Below, in pieces: positions 43,734 through 53,406 of a stretch of 64,000 nt of DNA (the stretch's first letter is position 1; each line of letters starts with the position of its first letter). The DNA is from Sphingomonas sp. GM_Shp_1. GTDB lineage: Bacteria; Pseudomonadota; Alphaproteobacteria; Sphingomonadales; Sphingomonadaceae. The notes beneath the pieces are model-generated. The model was not told where the DNA came from. It was given only the letters and a program-made list of their open reading frames with translations, and did no database searches. The stretch is from contig NZ_JALNUR010000008.1 of assembly GCF_026540895.1 (NCBI RefSeq), positions 38,787 through 102,786 on the forward strand, written 5' to 3'. The position numbers and the translations under genes were made by a program.

Positions 43734-44323
43734 AGCGTCGCGGGCTCGGCCTGCGATGCGTAGGGCTGGTTCTTCAGCATCGTCGTGGCGGTCAGCGTGG
43801 TCAGGGGGCTCCACCCCATCAGCTTTCGCATCGGCATGATCTCGGGATAGGTCACCGTCGCGGTGTAGAGGACCACATCGTCCGATCCGCCGGTCCCCGC
43901 CCTGGCGGCATCGGCATCCCATATTCCGTTTCCGTTGATGTCGATGAAACAATCCCCGGCATTATAGGTGCCCAGCGGCGGCTTGTCGGTGACGATCGGC
44001 TCGGCCTTGGCGATCTGCTGGAACTTGCCATAGCTGGTGGGCGCGACGACGACCCTGGCGTCGCGCGAGATGGCCGAGACGCTGTCCTGGACCAGCGCGG
44101 TCAACTGCACCGCCGTCGTGCCGGTTCCCACGGTGACCCGGCGGGCGGCGCGGTCGAGCGAATCCTGGACCTGAGTGGCGACATACTGGCGATAGCCCAG
44201 GTCGAACAATCCGCACATCATGGCGATGGCGGGCAAGGATATCAGCGCGAACTCGACCACGGTGGCGCCGCGCCTGTCTCCACCGATCCGCGAGAGGATG
44301 CTCATCCGCCGCCGCCCCCTCAT
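43724..44323 (-). CDS. TadE-family pilus protein with EF-hand-like loop
   Basis: 199 residues; the ATG overlaps the preceding TadG stop as ATGA. The TadE motif DRRGATVVEFALISLPAIAM is at about 16-35, followed by an alpha-beta domain. DINGNGIWDAD at 128-138 resembles a calcium-binding loop and occurs in other TadE proteins of this order. Two Cys (126 and 198) might form a disulfide. It lies between the TadG-like and second TadE-like genes, overlapping both, so the three are one operon. Confidence 0.82.
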   Translation of the reverse strand: MRGRRRMSILSRIGGDRRGATVVEFALISLPAIAMMCGLFDLGYRQYVATQVQDSLDRAARRVTVGTGTTAVQLTALVQDSVSAISRDARVVVAPTSYGKFQQIAKAEPIVTDKPPLGTYNAGDCFIDINGNGIWDADAARAGTGGSDDVVLYTATVTYPEIMPMRKLMGWSPLTTLTATTMLKNQPYASQAEPATLCH

Positions 44324-46020
44324 TGCGTCAGCCTCAGCGCGCCGATGTTCTTGCCGATCTCCACGAACCGCGCCATCAGCGCTTCCTGGTCCGCCGAGGT
44401 GGACGCCTGGCTGGGGGTGCTCGCGCAATTGGTGAGTGACGCATCCAGCGCGGTGGCGAAGCCGATCACCCATATCGAATAGCCCATGGACTTGGCCTGC
44501 GAGCACAGCAGGTTGAAACGCTGCTTGTGACGGGCGAGTTGATCCGTCTGGTTGGACGCTCCCCCGCCGGGCGTTACCCTGGCGTCCAGCATTTCGACGC
44601 CATAGGAGGAATAGAGCGCAGGATAACCCGTGGCGAACTGACCGTCGGTCATGAAGATGATGTATTTCTTGACCGGCATCATATTGTACCGGTCCGGATT
44701 GCCCGAACCGAAGATCCCACCCGCAGACGCCCAGCGCGCGCCCCACATCATCCCATTGTCGTGATAGGTGCCGCCGTCCGGCTCGAGCGTGTCCAGATAG
44801 GTCTTCAGATCGCCCTTCGACCAGATTCGCATGGTCGCCGCCGCCGTCGGACAGGCAGATTGCGGCTTGTAGAGGTCCGTCGGATATTTGACTTGGTAAC
44901 TGGTATATTCGACCTCCGGCCAATAGGGCTTCCACCGGGTGGCGTCGTTGTTCGGTATCAGATTGATGTCGAGATCGGTGGCGCCCGCTGGAATCGCCGT
45001 TTCGGTCGCGCTCATGCGAACGGTCTGCCGTTCCTCGATACACCCTTGCCAGGAGACTTTCCGGGAGACCGTCCTGACCGGCGTCGCCCCGCTATCATCC
45101 GCCGTTCCGATCAACTCCGCCACATCGACGCTCGCCCCCGAGACATAGGCCGACGTGTCGAACGAACGAGGCAAGTAGCGGAAATAGGTGCAGCTTCCCC
45201 GTCCGTGATTATAGCTGCCCTTGAGTTGGTTGCAGCTATCCGAGCTTCTCGAATCGGTCACCACCTGTCGGGATTGATAAGTCCACGCGCCCGAAACCAT
45301 ATAATCGGGGTTGGCCGATCGGATGGCCTTTCCGACGTTCACCGCACTCGAATAAGGCACCACGCCATAGCGGAGGCGCATGCCGGAGGCGGCAAGCTGC
45401 GCCTGGATCGGCGCAAGCTGGTCGTACAGACCCAGGACGGCGGCGCGCAGGGCCTCGATCTTGGTGACGGTGTCGCTGGAGGTGGCCTTGTCCTTCATCG
45501 AACCGGTGGTATCCAGCACGAAGACGATGTCGGTGTTCACAAAGTCCTGCGACGCGTTGCAGCTGACCGCGACGGGCAGTTCCTTGAACCCGAATATGCG
45601 CATGATCGAGGTCGGGACCGTGGTCGCCGCATCGATCACGACCGTGGTCTTCGACGTGGTGGCGCTGGTGACGGAGGGGGTGAACGGCTTGGCGCCGAAC
45701 AGACCCTGTTTGAAATTGAAGTTGAAGAATTTGGCGGCTTCGGCGCGGACCGCATTATCGACCGCGCCGGTCGTCATGGCACGTCGCCCCGCCAGGACGC
45801 CGGCATCGCAGGCGATCTGCATCTGCTTGCGGGCGACATAGCCCGTCCCGATATCGATCGCCGAGCCGACAAGCGCCAGAAGCGGGATGAGCGCGAAGGC
45901 CCAGAGCAGCATGACATTGCCACGGCGGTCGCCGACCAGCCTGCGCATCGCACCGATCCCGGTGCGCGCCGCTCCGCCGAGCGCAGGCGTCCTTCGGTTG
46001 GGAAAAACGTCATGAACCAT
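44320..46020 (-). CDS. TadG-like pilus protein with von Willebrand A domain
   Basis: About 566 residues from MVHDVFPNRRTP; earlier in-frame codons are not convincing. The TadG N-terminus has DRRGNVMLLWAFALIPLLALVGSAIDIG and the DUF4215-free motif Y-V-A-R-K-Q-M-Q-I-A-C-D-A-GVLAG, the TadE/TadG pseudopilin signature. From about 160 a vWA domain starts with the metal-ion motif VFVLDTTGSMKD (DxTxS) and includes IIFMTDGQ and IWVIGFA. TadG proteins contribute to Flp/Tad pili or surface adhesion. It leads a three-gene operon with two TadE-like genes. Confidence 0.85.
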   Translation of the reverse strand: MVHDVFPNRRTPALGGAARTGIGAMRRLVGDRRGNVMLLWAFALIPLLALVGSAIDIGTGYVARKQMQIACDAGVLAGRRAMTTGAVDNAVRAEAAKFFNFNFKQGLFGAKPFTPSVTSATTSKTTVVIDAATTVPTSIMRIFGFKELPVAVSCNASQDFVNTDIVFVLDTTGSMKDKATSSDTVTKIEALRAAVLGLYDQLAPIQAQLAASGMRLRYGVVPYSSAVNVGKAIRSANPDYMVSGAWTYQSRQVVTDSRSSDSCNQLKGSYNHGRGSCTYFRYLPRSFDTSAYVSGASVDVAELIGTADDSGATPVRTVSRKVSWQGCIEERQTVRMSATETAIPAGATDLDINLIPNNDATRWKPYWPEVEYTSYQVKYPTDLYKPQSACPTAAATMRIWSKGDLKTYLDTLEPDGGTYHDNGMMWGARWASAGGIFGSGNPDRYNMMPVKKYIIFMTDGQFATGYPALYSSYGVEMLDARVTPGGGASNQTDQLARHKQRFNLLCSQAKSMGYSIWVIGFATALDASLTNCASTPSQASTSADQEALMARFVEIGKNIGALRLTQ

Positions 46021-46453
46021 CGCCGAAGGACATGACGAAATTGGGTAAACGGGGCGTGTACGGAATGGTTTATTCCGCACTTTTTCGATCGGCTGATCAA
46101 TTGGTTGCCCGCTTAACCAGGCGGGAGCCATCGATCACGCCGGAGATGCCCGCCCCGTCATCCCGGATAACGCGGTTGCTGGCACCCACTCCTCGAGCAG
46201 ACATTCTCGAGTCGCCGCAATGCCTCTGCCATGCCGATGGCGAGCTGTGCGGGCGCCTTGGAGGGACCATGGGATGAGGCCGACGAAGATCGCTTCGGTG
46301 TGGCTGCGGTTCTGGGCGCGGGGGCGACGCCGCCGTCCGGCTGGGGATGATCGAGACGTCCGACGCATGACGCCGGAACATCGCGCGATTGACTTGCCCG
46401 CCGAACTGACAAAAACTCAGACAACTGAGATATGGTCGGATGGGAGAGTCGCT
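46021..46453. other. Divergent intergenic region with a small inverted repeat
   Basis: 430 bp between divergent TadG and GH43 genes. No recognisable gene. CTCAG-ACAA-CTGAG at 46416-46429 is a perfect 5-bp dyad 25 bp before the GH43 start and may be an operator. A TTGACT at 46389 could be a -35 box, but no matching -10 was found. Confidence 0.35.
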
Positions 46454-47575
46454 TTGAACAGGCGATGGGCATGGGGATGGCTGGGCGCGGCGCTCATGCT
46501 GGGCGGCGGCGCGGTTATGGCGAAGGATCCGCCGCCACCCACGGCGCGGCAGTTGCGGATCGTTCGCGAACTGGCACGCACGCCGAGCCCCGCATCCCCG
46601 CCTGAAAAAGCCAGGACCGCCTATCTGCTCAGCTATTTCAAGGAGCATGTTCATTCGCTCCATTTCGCGGTGTCGCGCGACGGATACCGCTTCACCGACG
46701 TCAATGACGGGCAACCGGTGCTGTCGGGTGAGGCGGTAGCGGGGCAGAAGGGGATACGCGATCCCTATCTGATGCGCGGCGAGGACGGCGCCTTCTATCT
46801 GACGATGACCGACCTGCACATCTATGCGCAGAAGGAGGGGTTGCGCTCGACCGAATGGGAGCGCCCGGCGGCGGATTATGGCTGGGGCAACAACCGCGCC
46901 ATCATCCTGATGAAAAGCCGCGACCTGATCCACTGGACCCATGCGCAGGTCGATCTCACTCGGCTGTTCCCCGCCTATCGCAAGATGGGCATCGCCTGGG
47001 CCCCCGAGGCCTTTTACGACACCCGGCGACGTCAGGTGATGGTCTATTTCTCTACCCGGATCGGCAATGGCAAAAATTACCTGGTCTATTCCTATGCCGA
47101 CCCGGCGTTCCGCACGCTGACAACGCAGCCAAAGCCGCTCTTCCCCTTCCCCCGCGCGGGCAAGAGCACGGTGGACGGGGACATCACCCGCGTCGGCGAC
47201 CGCTATCACCTGTTCTTCAGCACCGACGACGGGACCGGCAATATCCGCCAAGCGGTGTCGAGCCGACTGACGGGCGGCTATGTCTATGACCCGACCAAGG
47301 TCGACCCCGAAAAGGTCGGGACCGAAGCGCCGATGGTGTGGCGTCGGCACGGCACCGACACCTATGTCCTGATGTACGACGTCTATGCCGCCAAGCCCAA
47401 CAATATGGGATTTTCGGAGACCAGGGACTTCAAGACCTTCCACGATATCGGCCATTTCAACGATCTGGGCTCGCCGATGACGACGACGAACTTCACCTCG
47501 CCCAAACACGGCTCGGTCACGGCGATCACGCCGGCGGAAGCGGATCGGCTGGAGCGCTATTTCGCAGGGGGATGA
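46454..47575 (+). CDS. GH43-type glycoside hydrolase (five-bladed beta-propeller), exported
   Basis: About 373 residues from a TTG start preceded by GGGAGAG; MNRRWAWGWLGAALMLGGG reads as a signal peptide. The fold is a GH43/GH32-like propeller with repeated FAVSRDGYRF, GIRDPYLMRGEDGAFYLTMTDLHI (RDP motif), WAPEAFYD and DGDITRVGDRYHLFFSTDDG. The general acid Glu is likely in the WAPEAFYD segment, as in GH43. Substrate likely an arabinan or xylan fragment. It leads the polysaccharide cluster with GH97, GH43 and GH29 genes. The long upstream frame is unlikely because its residues are Arg/Pro-rich. Confidence 0.85.
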   Translation: MNRRWAWGWLGAALMLGGGAVMAKDPPPPTARQLRIVRELARTPSPASPPEKARTAYLLSYFKEHVHSLHFAVSRDGYRFTDVNDGQPVLSGEAVAGQKGIRDPYLMRGEDGAFYLTMTDLHIYAQKEGLRSTEWERPAADYGWGNNRAIILMKSRDLIHWTHAQVDLTRLFPAYRKMGIAWAPEAFYDTRRRQVMVYFSTRIGNGKNYLVYSYADPAFRTLTTQPKPLFPFPRAGKSTVDGDITRVGDRYHLFFSTDDGTGNIRQAVSSRLTGGYVYDPTKVDPEKVGTEAPMVWRRHGTDTYVLMYDVYAAKPNNMGFSETRDFKTFHDIGHFNDLGSPMTTTNFTSPKHGSVTAITPAEADRLERYFAGG

Positions 47576-47680
47576 AAGGCCGCAGAATTTGGCGTGTTAT
47601 AACAGCACGTTAGAGCACCGGCCGTGAAAAAGGGCAAGCTCCAGATTCAAATTGCTTGCAACAGCCAAATTTAGATTTCA

Positions 47681-47690
47681 CATATGCAAA
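47681..47690. promoter_or_regulatory. CATATGCAAA element upstream of GH97 gene
   Basis: One copy of the 10-base word that also occurs twice before the GH29 gene. It lies 170 bp before the GH97 start, in an AT-rich stretch of the 284-bp gap after the GH43 gene. Suggests shared regulation of the glycosidases. Confidence 0.45.
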
Positions 47691-47859
47691 TATAGGATGG
47701 AGAGGATGACGAAGGGGGTGGCCGTGTCCCCGGCGGCGGAGCCGTCATGACATGGGCGCATCGCCATTGCCCGGGCTCGCCCCCTCGCCAGCCGACATAG
47801 CCCGAGCCGCGTCCTGTCGCGGTCCGGTCGATCATCATGGGAAAGCAAGGGGCCAGGAC

Positions 47860-49719
47860 ATGACGATATTCCACCGATCGCAGCTTCGAAACGGCGCATG
47901 TGGCTGGGCCATGGCGTGTTTCGCGGTCATGGCGCCGCTGTCGGCGGCGCAGGCCAAGACCGTCACCATCGCCAGTCCGGACGGCAAGGTCCAGGCGACC
48001 CTGTCGGACGATAGGGGCAAGCTGCAATATCGTGTGACGGTCGATGGGCGACCGGTGCTCGATCCCTCGCCGCTGGGAATGCGCGTCGACGGCGTCGAGC
48101 TGGGTGACGGGGCCGCGATCGGGACGGTTCAGCGTCGCAAGACCGACACCCGCTATCGCTTCTTCGGCGGCAAGGCGGAGGCGGTGGACCGCGCCAATAT
48201 CGCCAGTATCGGCCTGACCGCGCACGGCACCCGGTTCGAGGCGGATATCCATGTCGCCGATGACGGCGTCGGCGTACGCCTTCGCCTGCCCGCCAAGACC
48301 GGGCGGATGATCGAGGGCGATCGCTCCGGCTGGAAACTCGCCGCCGCCGACCCCCGTGTCTGGGTCACCGCTCGCGATCCGGGCTATGAGGATATCTATG
48401 CCGCCAAGACGCTGCGCGATGTCGTCGGCAAGCCGCTGGGGATGCCGCTGACCGCCAAGATCGACCGATATTGGGTGACGATCAGCGAGGCTCAGGTCGT
48501 CAATTACGGCGACATGGCGATCACGCCCGACGCGAACGGCCTACTGGCGGGCAGCCTCTATACCGAGCCCAAGGGCTGGCGGACCGATGCGGCGGTGGTT
48601 CAGCCCTGGCGGGTGACGATCGTCGCGCGCGACCTGACCGGTCTGGTCAACTCGACCCTGGTCCAGAACCTCAACCCGCCCCCCTCGCCCGCGCTTGCCA
48701 AGGCCGACTGGATCCGCCCCGGTCGCTCGACCTGGCAATGGCTGGCGATCGGCGCGCCGCTGGAGAACGACCAGCACCAATGGGTCGATTGGACCAAGCA
48801 GATGGGATATCCCTATTATCTCGTCGATGAAGGCTGGGCGGAGTGGAAACGTCCCTGGGAGACGCTGGCCGACACGGTGAACTACGCCCGGTCGCAGGGG
48901 ATCGACATATGGGTGTGGGTGCACAGCAAGGAGACGTTCGATCCCGCCGCCCGGCGCGCGCTGCTCAGTCGCTATGCCCGGATGGGGATCGTCGGGGTGA
49001 AGGTCGATTTCCCCGAGCATCCCGACCATGTCTGGACCCAGTGGTATGAGGATTTCGCGCGCGATGCCGCCGCCGAGCGGCTGATGGTCGATTTCCACGG
49101 CGCGATGAAGCCGACCGGGACCGAGCGGACCTGGCCCAACGTCCTGACCCGCGAAGGCGTGCGCGGGCATGAATGGCATATCACCCGGTACAAGCGCGTC
49201 CTGCCGTCCGACCATGACACCATCCTGCCCTTCACCCGCTATGTCGTCGGGCCGGGCGACTATACGCCGACCGTGTTCGAGCCCAAGGAGTTGCAGGGTA
49301 ATAGCTGGTCGCACGAAGTGGCGCAGGCGATCCTCTTCACCTCGCCCTATCTGGTGATGGGCGGCCATCCGCGCACCTATCTCGACAACCCCGCGCTCGA
49401 CGTGCTGAAGGCGATCCCGTCGATCTGGGACGAGACCATCGTCCTGCCCGGCAGCGAACCCGGGGAGATGGCGGGCTTCGCCCGGCGGCGGGGCAAGGAC
49501 TGGTTCGTCGCGGTCATCAATGGCCCGACGGCGCGCCCGCTGAAGGTCGATCTGGGCTTTTTGGGCGGGGGCGAGTGGAGCCTCGTCTCGCTGGCCGACG
49601 ACCAGGCGCGGCCCGACGCCTTCGCCCGGACCGAGCGGACGGTGCGTTCGACCGGCGCGATCGAGGTGCCGTTGCGGTCGCAGGGCGGCTTTGTCGGCTG
49701 GCTGCGTCCCGCGCGCTGA
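47860..49719 (+). CDS. GH97 glycoside hydrolase (retaining alpha-galactosidase-like), exported
   Basis: 619 residues from MTIFHRSQLRNGACG, after CAAGGGGCCAGG; signal peptide to about 32 (SAAQA). Domain order as in GH97: N-terminal beta-sandwich (35-275), a (beta/alpha)8 barrel with WQWLAIGAPL, GYPYYLVDEGWAEWKRPW, VGVKVDFPEHPDH, MVDFHGAMKPTGTERTWPN and GVRGHEW, and a C-terminal sheet. The Asp383 nucleophile position (VKVDF) and Glu438 (GHEW) point to the retaining subgroup, which includes alpha-galactosidases, rather than inverting SusB-type alpha-glucosidases. A CATATGCAAA element lies 170 bp upstream. The product would be imported by a carrier not in this window. Confidence 0.92.
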   Translation: MTIFHRSQLRNGACGWAMACFAVMAPLSAAQAKTVTIASPDGKVQATLSDDRGKLQYRVTVDGRPVLDPSPLGMRVDGVELGDGAAIGTVQRRKTDTRYRFFGGKAEAVDRANIASIGLTAHGTRFEADIHVADDGVGVRLRLPAKTGRMIEGDRSGWKLAAADPRVWVTARDPGYEDIYAAKTLRDVVGKPLGMPLTAKIDRYWVTISEAQVVNYGDMAITPDANGLLAGSLYTEPKGWRTDAAVVQPWRVTIVARDLTGLVNSTLVQNLNPPPSPALAKADWIRPGRSTWQWLAIGAPLENDQHQWVDWTKQMGYPYYLVDEGWAEWKRPWETLADTVNYARSQGIDIWVWVHSKETFDPAARRALLSRYARMGIVGVKVDFPEHPDHVWTQWYEDFARDAAAERLMVDFHGAMKPTGTERTWPNVLTREGVRGHEWHITRYKRVLPSDHDTILPFTRYVVGPGDYTPTVFEPKELQGNSWSHEVAQAILFTSPYLVMGGHPRTYLDNPALDVLKAIPSIWDETIVLPGSEPGEMAGFARRRGKDWFVAVINGPTARPLKVDLGFLGGGEWSLVSLADDQARPDAFARTERTVRSTGAIEVPLRSQGGFVGWLRPAR

Positions 49720-49782
49720 CCATATGCCCGCCGCCGGACGATGATCCGGCGGCGGGTTCGGGATGAGGACGGGGAGCGGGCG

Positions 49783-51429
49783 ATGATGGACGGCGAGGCG
49801 GACCGGCGTTCGGTGCTGCTGGGGCTTTCGGCCCTGGGCGGGATCGCGCTCTGTCTGGAGCAGGCCACCGCAACGGGACCGGCCATCGCCTCCCCCCTAC
49901 CCCGCTGGGGCGATCAGGGGGATGGCAGCTTCGTCAACCCGATCATCCCGGCGGATTATTCCGATCTCGACGCGATCCGGGTCGGCGACACCTATTACGC
50001 GATCAGTTCGACCCTGCACACCAGCCCCGCCATGGTCATCCTGCGCTCAGGCGACATGGTCAACTGGACGACCATCGGCCATGCGGTGCCCGACCTCGCC
50101 TTGCTGGACGAGGAGGCGCTCGGCTGGCGCCGGATGCAGGGCTATGGCCGGGGCATGTGGGCGGGGGCGATCCGCCATCATGGCGGGCGCTTCTACATCT
50201 ACTTCGCATCCCCCGACAGCGGCCTGTACGTCACCACGGCGGAGCGCGCCGAAGGCCCCTGGACGCCGCCCCGGTCGCTGCTGCGTGAGGCGGGGTATGA
50301 CGACCCCTGCCCCTTTTGGGACGAGGACGGATCGGCGTGGCTGGTGATGACCCGCTTCGCCGCCGATCCGGTGACGGGACGGTCTTATGTCATCAGCCTG
50401 TACCGGATGAGCGAAGACGGGCTGACGCTGGACCGGGCCTCCGCCCTGCCCATCCAGCAGTCTGAAGGGTCGGAGGCGAGTAAGCTCTACAAGTTCGGCC
50501 CGCTTTATTATCATTATTTCAGCGAGGTTCGGCCCGAGGGGCGCGTTCCGATGATGAAGCGTGCGACCAGCCTGCCGGGCCTGGCGCGGGCGAGCGCGGT
50601 GCAGTTGGGCCATGTCGATGCCGCCGTGGATGGCGAGCCCAATCAGGGCGCATTGCTGCAAGCCCGCGACAAAAGCTGGTGGTTCCTGACCCATCAGGGC
50701 CATGGCGACTGGCAGGGGCGCGCCATGTGCCTGCTGCCCGTCACCTGGACCAAGGGCTGGCCGATCATCGGGCGCGCCGGGCCCGACGGGATCGGCAACA
50801 TGGTCTGGCGGTCGCGCAAGCCCATCGCATCGCCCCGCCCGCCCCTGCCCGACCTGTCCGACGACTTCCGCGGCGGGATCAAGCCGGTCTGGGAATGGAA
50901 CCACGCCCCCCGGCACGAGGCGTTCAGCCTGACCGAGCGGCCCGGCCATTTGCGGCTGAAGGCCTTTCCGTCAGCCTTCAGGGGATTGCGCGGCGTCGGC
51001 AACCTGCTCAGCCAAAGGTCGTGGCGGACGGCCGACAATCGGGCCAGCGTGGTCCTCGACCTGTCCGGCATGGTGGATGGGCAGACGGCGGGCCTGTGCC
51101 ACCTCTCCGCTGCGGGAGCCTGGATCGGAGTGCGGCAAGCGGCGGGGCGCAGGCGGCTCTGCTTTGCGCGGGGCGATGTGGTGCGGGAGGGGCCGTTGAT
51201 CGATACGCGGCTGATCCGCCTCGCCACCCGCTGGGGCGATGACGGCCGCGCGATCTTCGAGCATGATGGCGGCGGCGGGCGGTTCCGGCGCTTCGGCGAG
51301 CATTACGACTTGCAATGGCGCGACTATCGCGGCGATCGGGTGGGGCTGTTCACCGTCCATGACGACGCGATGCGCGGGCATGTCGATTTCACGGACTTCC
51401 GCTACCGAATCGCCTCGCAGAACGGGTGA
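49783..51429 (+). CDS. GH43 glycoside hydrolase, beta-xylosidase/arabinofuranosidase type (subfamily-12-like)
   Basis: About 548 residues from MMDGEADRRSVLLGLSALGG, a probable Tat/Sec signal, after GGGGAGCGGG. The propeller motifs FVNPIIPADYSDLDAIRVGDTYYAISSTL (general base Asp in DYSDLD), DDPCPFWDEDGSAWLV and SEGSEASKLYK (acid Glu) match GH43 xylosidase members. A C-terminal beta-sandwich (from about 375, with LSDDFRGGIKPVWEWNHAP) is the GH43_C2-type domain. It follows GH97 by 63 bp in the same direction. Substrate probably xylan or arabinoxylan side chains. Confidence 0.92.
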   Translation: MMDGEADRRSVLLGLSALGGIALCLEQATATGPAIASPLPRWGDQGDGSFVNPIIPADYSDLDAIRVGDTYYAISSTLHTSPAMVILRSGDMVNWTTIGHAVPDLALLDEEALGWRRMQGYGRGMWAGAIRHHGGRFYIYFASPDSGLYVTTAERAEGPWTPPRSLLREAGYDDPCPFWDEDGSAWLVMTRFAADPVTGRSYVISLYRMSEDGLTLDRASALPIQQSEGSEASKLYKFGPLYYHYFSEVRPEGRVPMMKRATSLPGLARASAVQLGHVDAAVDGEPNQGALLQARDKSWWFLTHQGHGDWQGRAMCLLPVTWTKGWPIIGRAGPDGIGNMVWRSRKPIASPRPPLPDLSDDFRGGIKPVWEWNHAPRHEAFSLTERPGHLRLKAFPSAFRGLRGVGNLLSQRSWRTADNRASVVLDLSGMVDGQTAGLCHLSAAGAWIGVRQAAGRRRLCFARGDVVREGPLIDTRLIRLATRWGDDGRAIFEHDGGGGRFRRFGEHYDLQWRDYRGDRVGLFTVHDDAMRGHVDFTDFRYRIASQNG

Positions 51430-51462
51430 TCGGCTATCGGCCCGGCGAAGATTGGGTGCAAT

Positions 51463-51592
51463 CCGTTCCTCCTCTGCAAGGGGAGGTGGCAGGCCGAAGG
51501 CCTGACGGAGGGGTGTCGCGCTCTCGATGGCGGGACACCCTCCACCATGCTTCGCATGGTCCCCCTCCCCTTACAGGGGAGGATTTAGAAGC
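51463..51592. repeat. Composite palindromic intergenic repeat
   Basis: A dyad-rich unit with outer arms of CTCCCC/GGGGAG type and inner hairpins CAGGCC-GAA-GGCCTG and CCATGC-TTC-GCATGG. Its core CTGACGGAGGGG (51502-51513) recurs at 62198-62209, so it is a dispersed family copy. It lies between two convergent genes (GH43 and GH29) and may fold as a terminator or mRNA-stabilising hairpin. Confidence 0.75.
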
Positions 51593-51629
51593 CCTGAGGG
51601 GGCGACATACCCCGCCCCCTCCGGCAAGT

Positions 51630-53312
51630 TCAGGCGGTTACCCCCTCGCCCGCGATGATCAGCGCGACGCCGATCGGATGGCGCGCGCGTTCGGGCAGCG
51701 TCACTTCCAACGCCTGGCCCGTCCGCTTGAAGGGCAGCGGGCTGTTGTCGCCCTGCATCGTCACACGGCGGATCTGCCCGGGCATGCTGGGATTGTCGCT
51801 GCCCAGCAGGGTCATCCGCGCGACATTGTCCTCCGGCCAGCCCAGCACCAGCGCATGGAGATTGCCGTTGCGCGTCACATAGCGGACGTCCTTGGCGGTA
51901 TAGGCCGATTTCGGACCACCCTCGGAGAACAGGCCGGAATTGGCCTTGGTCGGCCCCTCGCCATTGATCTTCCACGGGCGGCTGCCATAGATCGCCTCGC
52001 CGTTGCGGCCCATCCAGTCGGCGATGTCCTCGACGACCTTCTCCTCCTTGTCGTCGATCGTCCCGTCGCCGCGCATCGGCACCGACAGCATCAGATTGCC
52101 GTTCTTCGACACCACGTCGCACAGCGTGTGGAGGACATTGGCCGCCGACTTATAGCCATCGTTCTTGTAGGTCTCGCCATCATAGTGCCAGCCGCCGATG
52201 CAGGTGTCGGTCTGCCACGGGAAACGCTCGATATAATTCTTGCCGCCGCGTTCCACGTCGTCGACGATGCCCATACGCCGCTGCGGCGGGGTCATCTTGC
52301 CCGTCACCACGGCCTCCAGCCTGCCGCCGTTCCACTGCATCGACTGGTTGTAGAACCAGGAGGTGAACTCCAGCCCGTACTTCTCCAGCGGCAGGTCGAA
52401 ATTGTCGAAATAGACCATGTCCGGCTTGTATTTCTGGACCAGGTCCTTGGTGCGGAGCAGCCAGTTGGCGGCGAAGTCGGTGCCCGCTGGCACGCCCTCG
52501 TTCCACAACAGGTCGGTGGCGTCGTGCCAGGCATTGGCCTGTTCCCGCGTGCGGATGCCGTCCGGCATGGGCATGTGACGGCCGACATAAAGCTGTTGCG
52601 GGTCCAGCCCGTCCCACCATTGCCCGCGCCCCTGCGCCGCGGTCAGCTTCCACGCGTCATAGCGTTCGCCCGCGCGCGGGCCGGTGGGGTCATAGCCATA
52701 AGCGGGCTGGTTCCAGTGCCAGGCATGAGCCGAGTGGTTGGACACCGCGAAGCGCATCCCCCGCGCGCGCGCCGCCTTTTCCCAGGTGCCGACAATATCT
52801 TTGCGCGGGCCGACCCGCGTCGAGTTCCAGGGATGATAGCGCGAGTCATAGGCGTCGAGATTGTCGTGATGGTTGGCCAGCGCCATGAAATATCGCGCGC
52901 CCGCCTTCTTGTAGAGATCGAGCAACCGACCCGGGTCCCAGCGCTCCGCCTTCCACATATTCTGGATCTGCATGAAGCCGACATCGGCCGGGTGGCCATA
53001 ATGTTTCAGATGATGGTCATAGGCGCGGGTGCCGGGCAGATACATGTTGCGCGCATACCAGTCGCCCGCCTCCGGCACGCATTGCGCGGTCCAATGCGCC
53101 CACATGCCGAACTTGGCGTCGCGGAACCAGTCGGGCACGCTGTATCCGGCGGTCAGCGACTCCCAGTCCGGGGTGAAGCGCGCCGGTGGCGGAACCTTCA
53201 GCGCGCGTCCCGCCCCCATCTGCTGCGCAAAGGTCGCCGCCGATGCCACCGCCGGGGGCAGCGCCGCCGCCGCCATGCCGCCGCCGATCATCTCCCGTCT
53301 CGTCGTCTTCAT
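51630..53312 (-). CDS. GH29 alpha-L-fucosidase, exported
   Basis: 560 residues from MKTTRREMIGGGMAAAALPP, a Tat-like signal after AGGAGAGGCGG; the frame extends 30 codons upstream without a ribosome site. GH29 marks: PDWFRDAKFGMWAHWTAQCVPEAGDWYARNMY, YFMALANHHDNLDAYDS, and the nucleophile region KYKPDMVYFDNFDLP (Asp303). The C-terminal part has a beta-sandwich with ARHPIGVALII. It should remove fucosyl residues from plant or animal glycans. Its start is preceded, about 95 bp upstream, by two GCATATGC palindromes, also seen near the GH97 gene. It belongs to the polysaccharide cluster although it is on the opposite strand. Confidence 0.92.
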   Translation of the reverse strand: MKTTRREMIGGGMAAAALPPAVASAATFAQQMGAGRALKVPPPARFTPDWESLTAGYSVPDWFRDAKFGMWAHWTAQCVPEAGDWYARNMYLPGTRAYDHHLKHYGHPADVGFMQIQNMWKAERWDPGRLLDLYKKAGARYFMALANHHDNLDAYDSRYHPWNSTRVGPRKDIVGTWEKAARARGMRFAVSNHSAHAWHWNQPAYGYDPTGPRAGERYDAWKLTAAQGRGQWWDGLDPQQLYVGRHMPMPDGIRTREQANAWHDATDLLWNEGVPAGTDFAANWLLRTKDLVQKYKPDMVYFDNFDLPLEKYGLEFTSWFYNQSMQWNGGRLEAVVTGKMTPPQRRMGIVDDVERGGKNYIERFPWQTDTCIGGWHYDGETYKNDGYKSAANVLHTLCDVVSKNGNLMLSVPMRGDGTIDDKEEKVVEDIADWMGRNGEAIYGSRPWKINGEGPTKANSGLFSEGGPKSAYTAKDVRYVTRNGNLHALVLGWPEDNVARMTLLGSDNPSMPGQIRRVTMQGDNSPLPFKRTGQALEVTLPERARHPIGVALIIAGEGVTA

Positions 53313-53406
53313 ATCCGCCTCTCCTGACCTGAGCGCCCGCCCGCGCCGCCGCGAGCGGTTCCCGTCCATGCCGGCGTCACCCGCAAGGCACGCCGATCTC
53401 ATTCTC

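Noticed and set aside
44324..45043. N-terminal extension of the first TadE-like gene
   Set aside because: It lies out of frame within the TadG-like vWA gene and lacks coding resemblance; the ATGA overlap fixes the start at 44323.
51430..51640. CRISPR array or tandem repeat in the G/C-rich gap
   Set aside because: Units are single palindromes rather than regularly spaced direct repeats with unique spacers.
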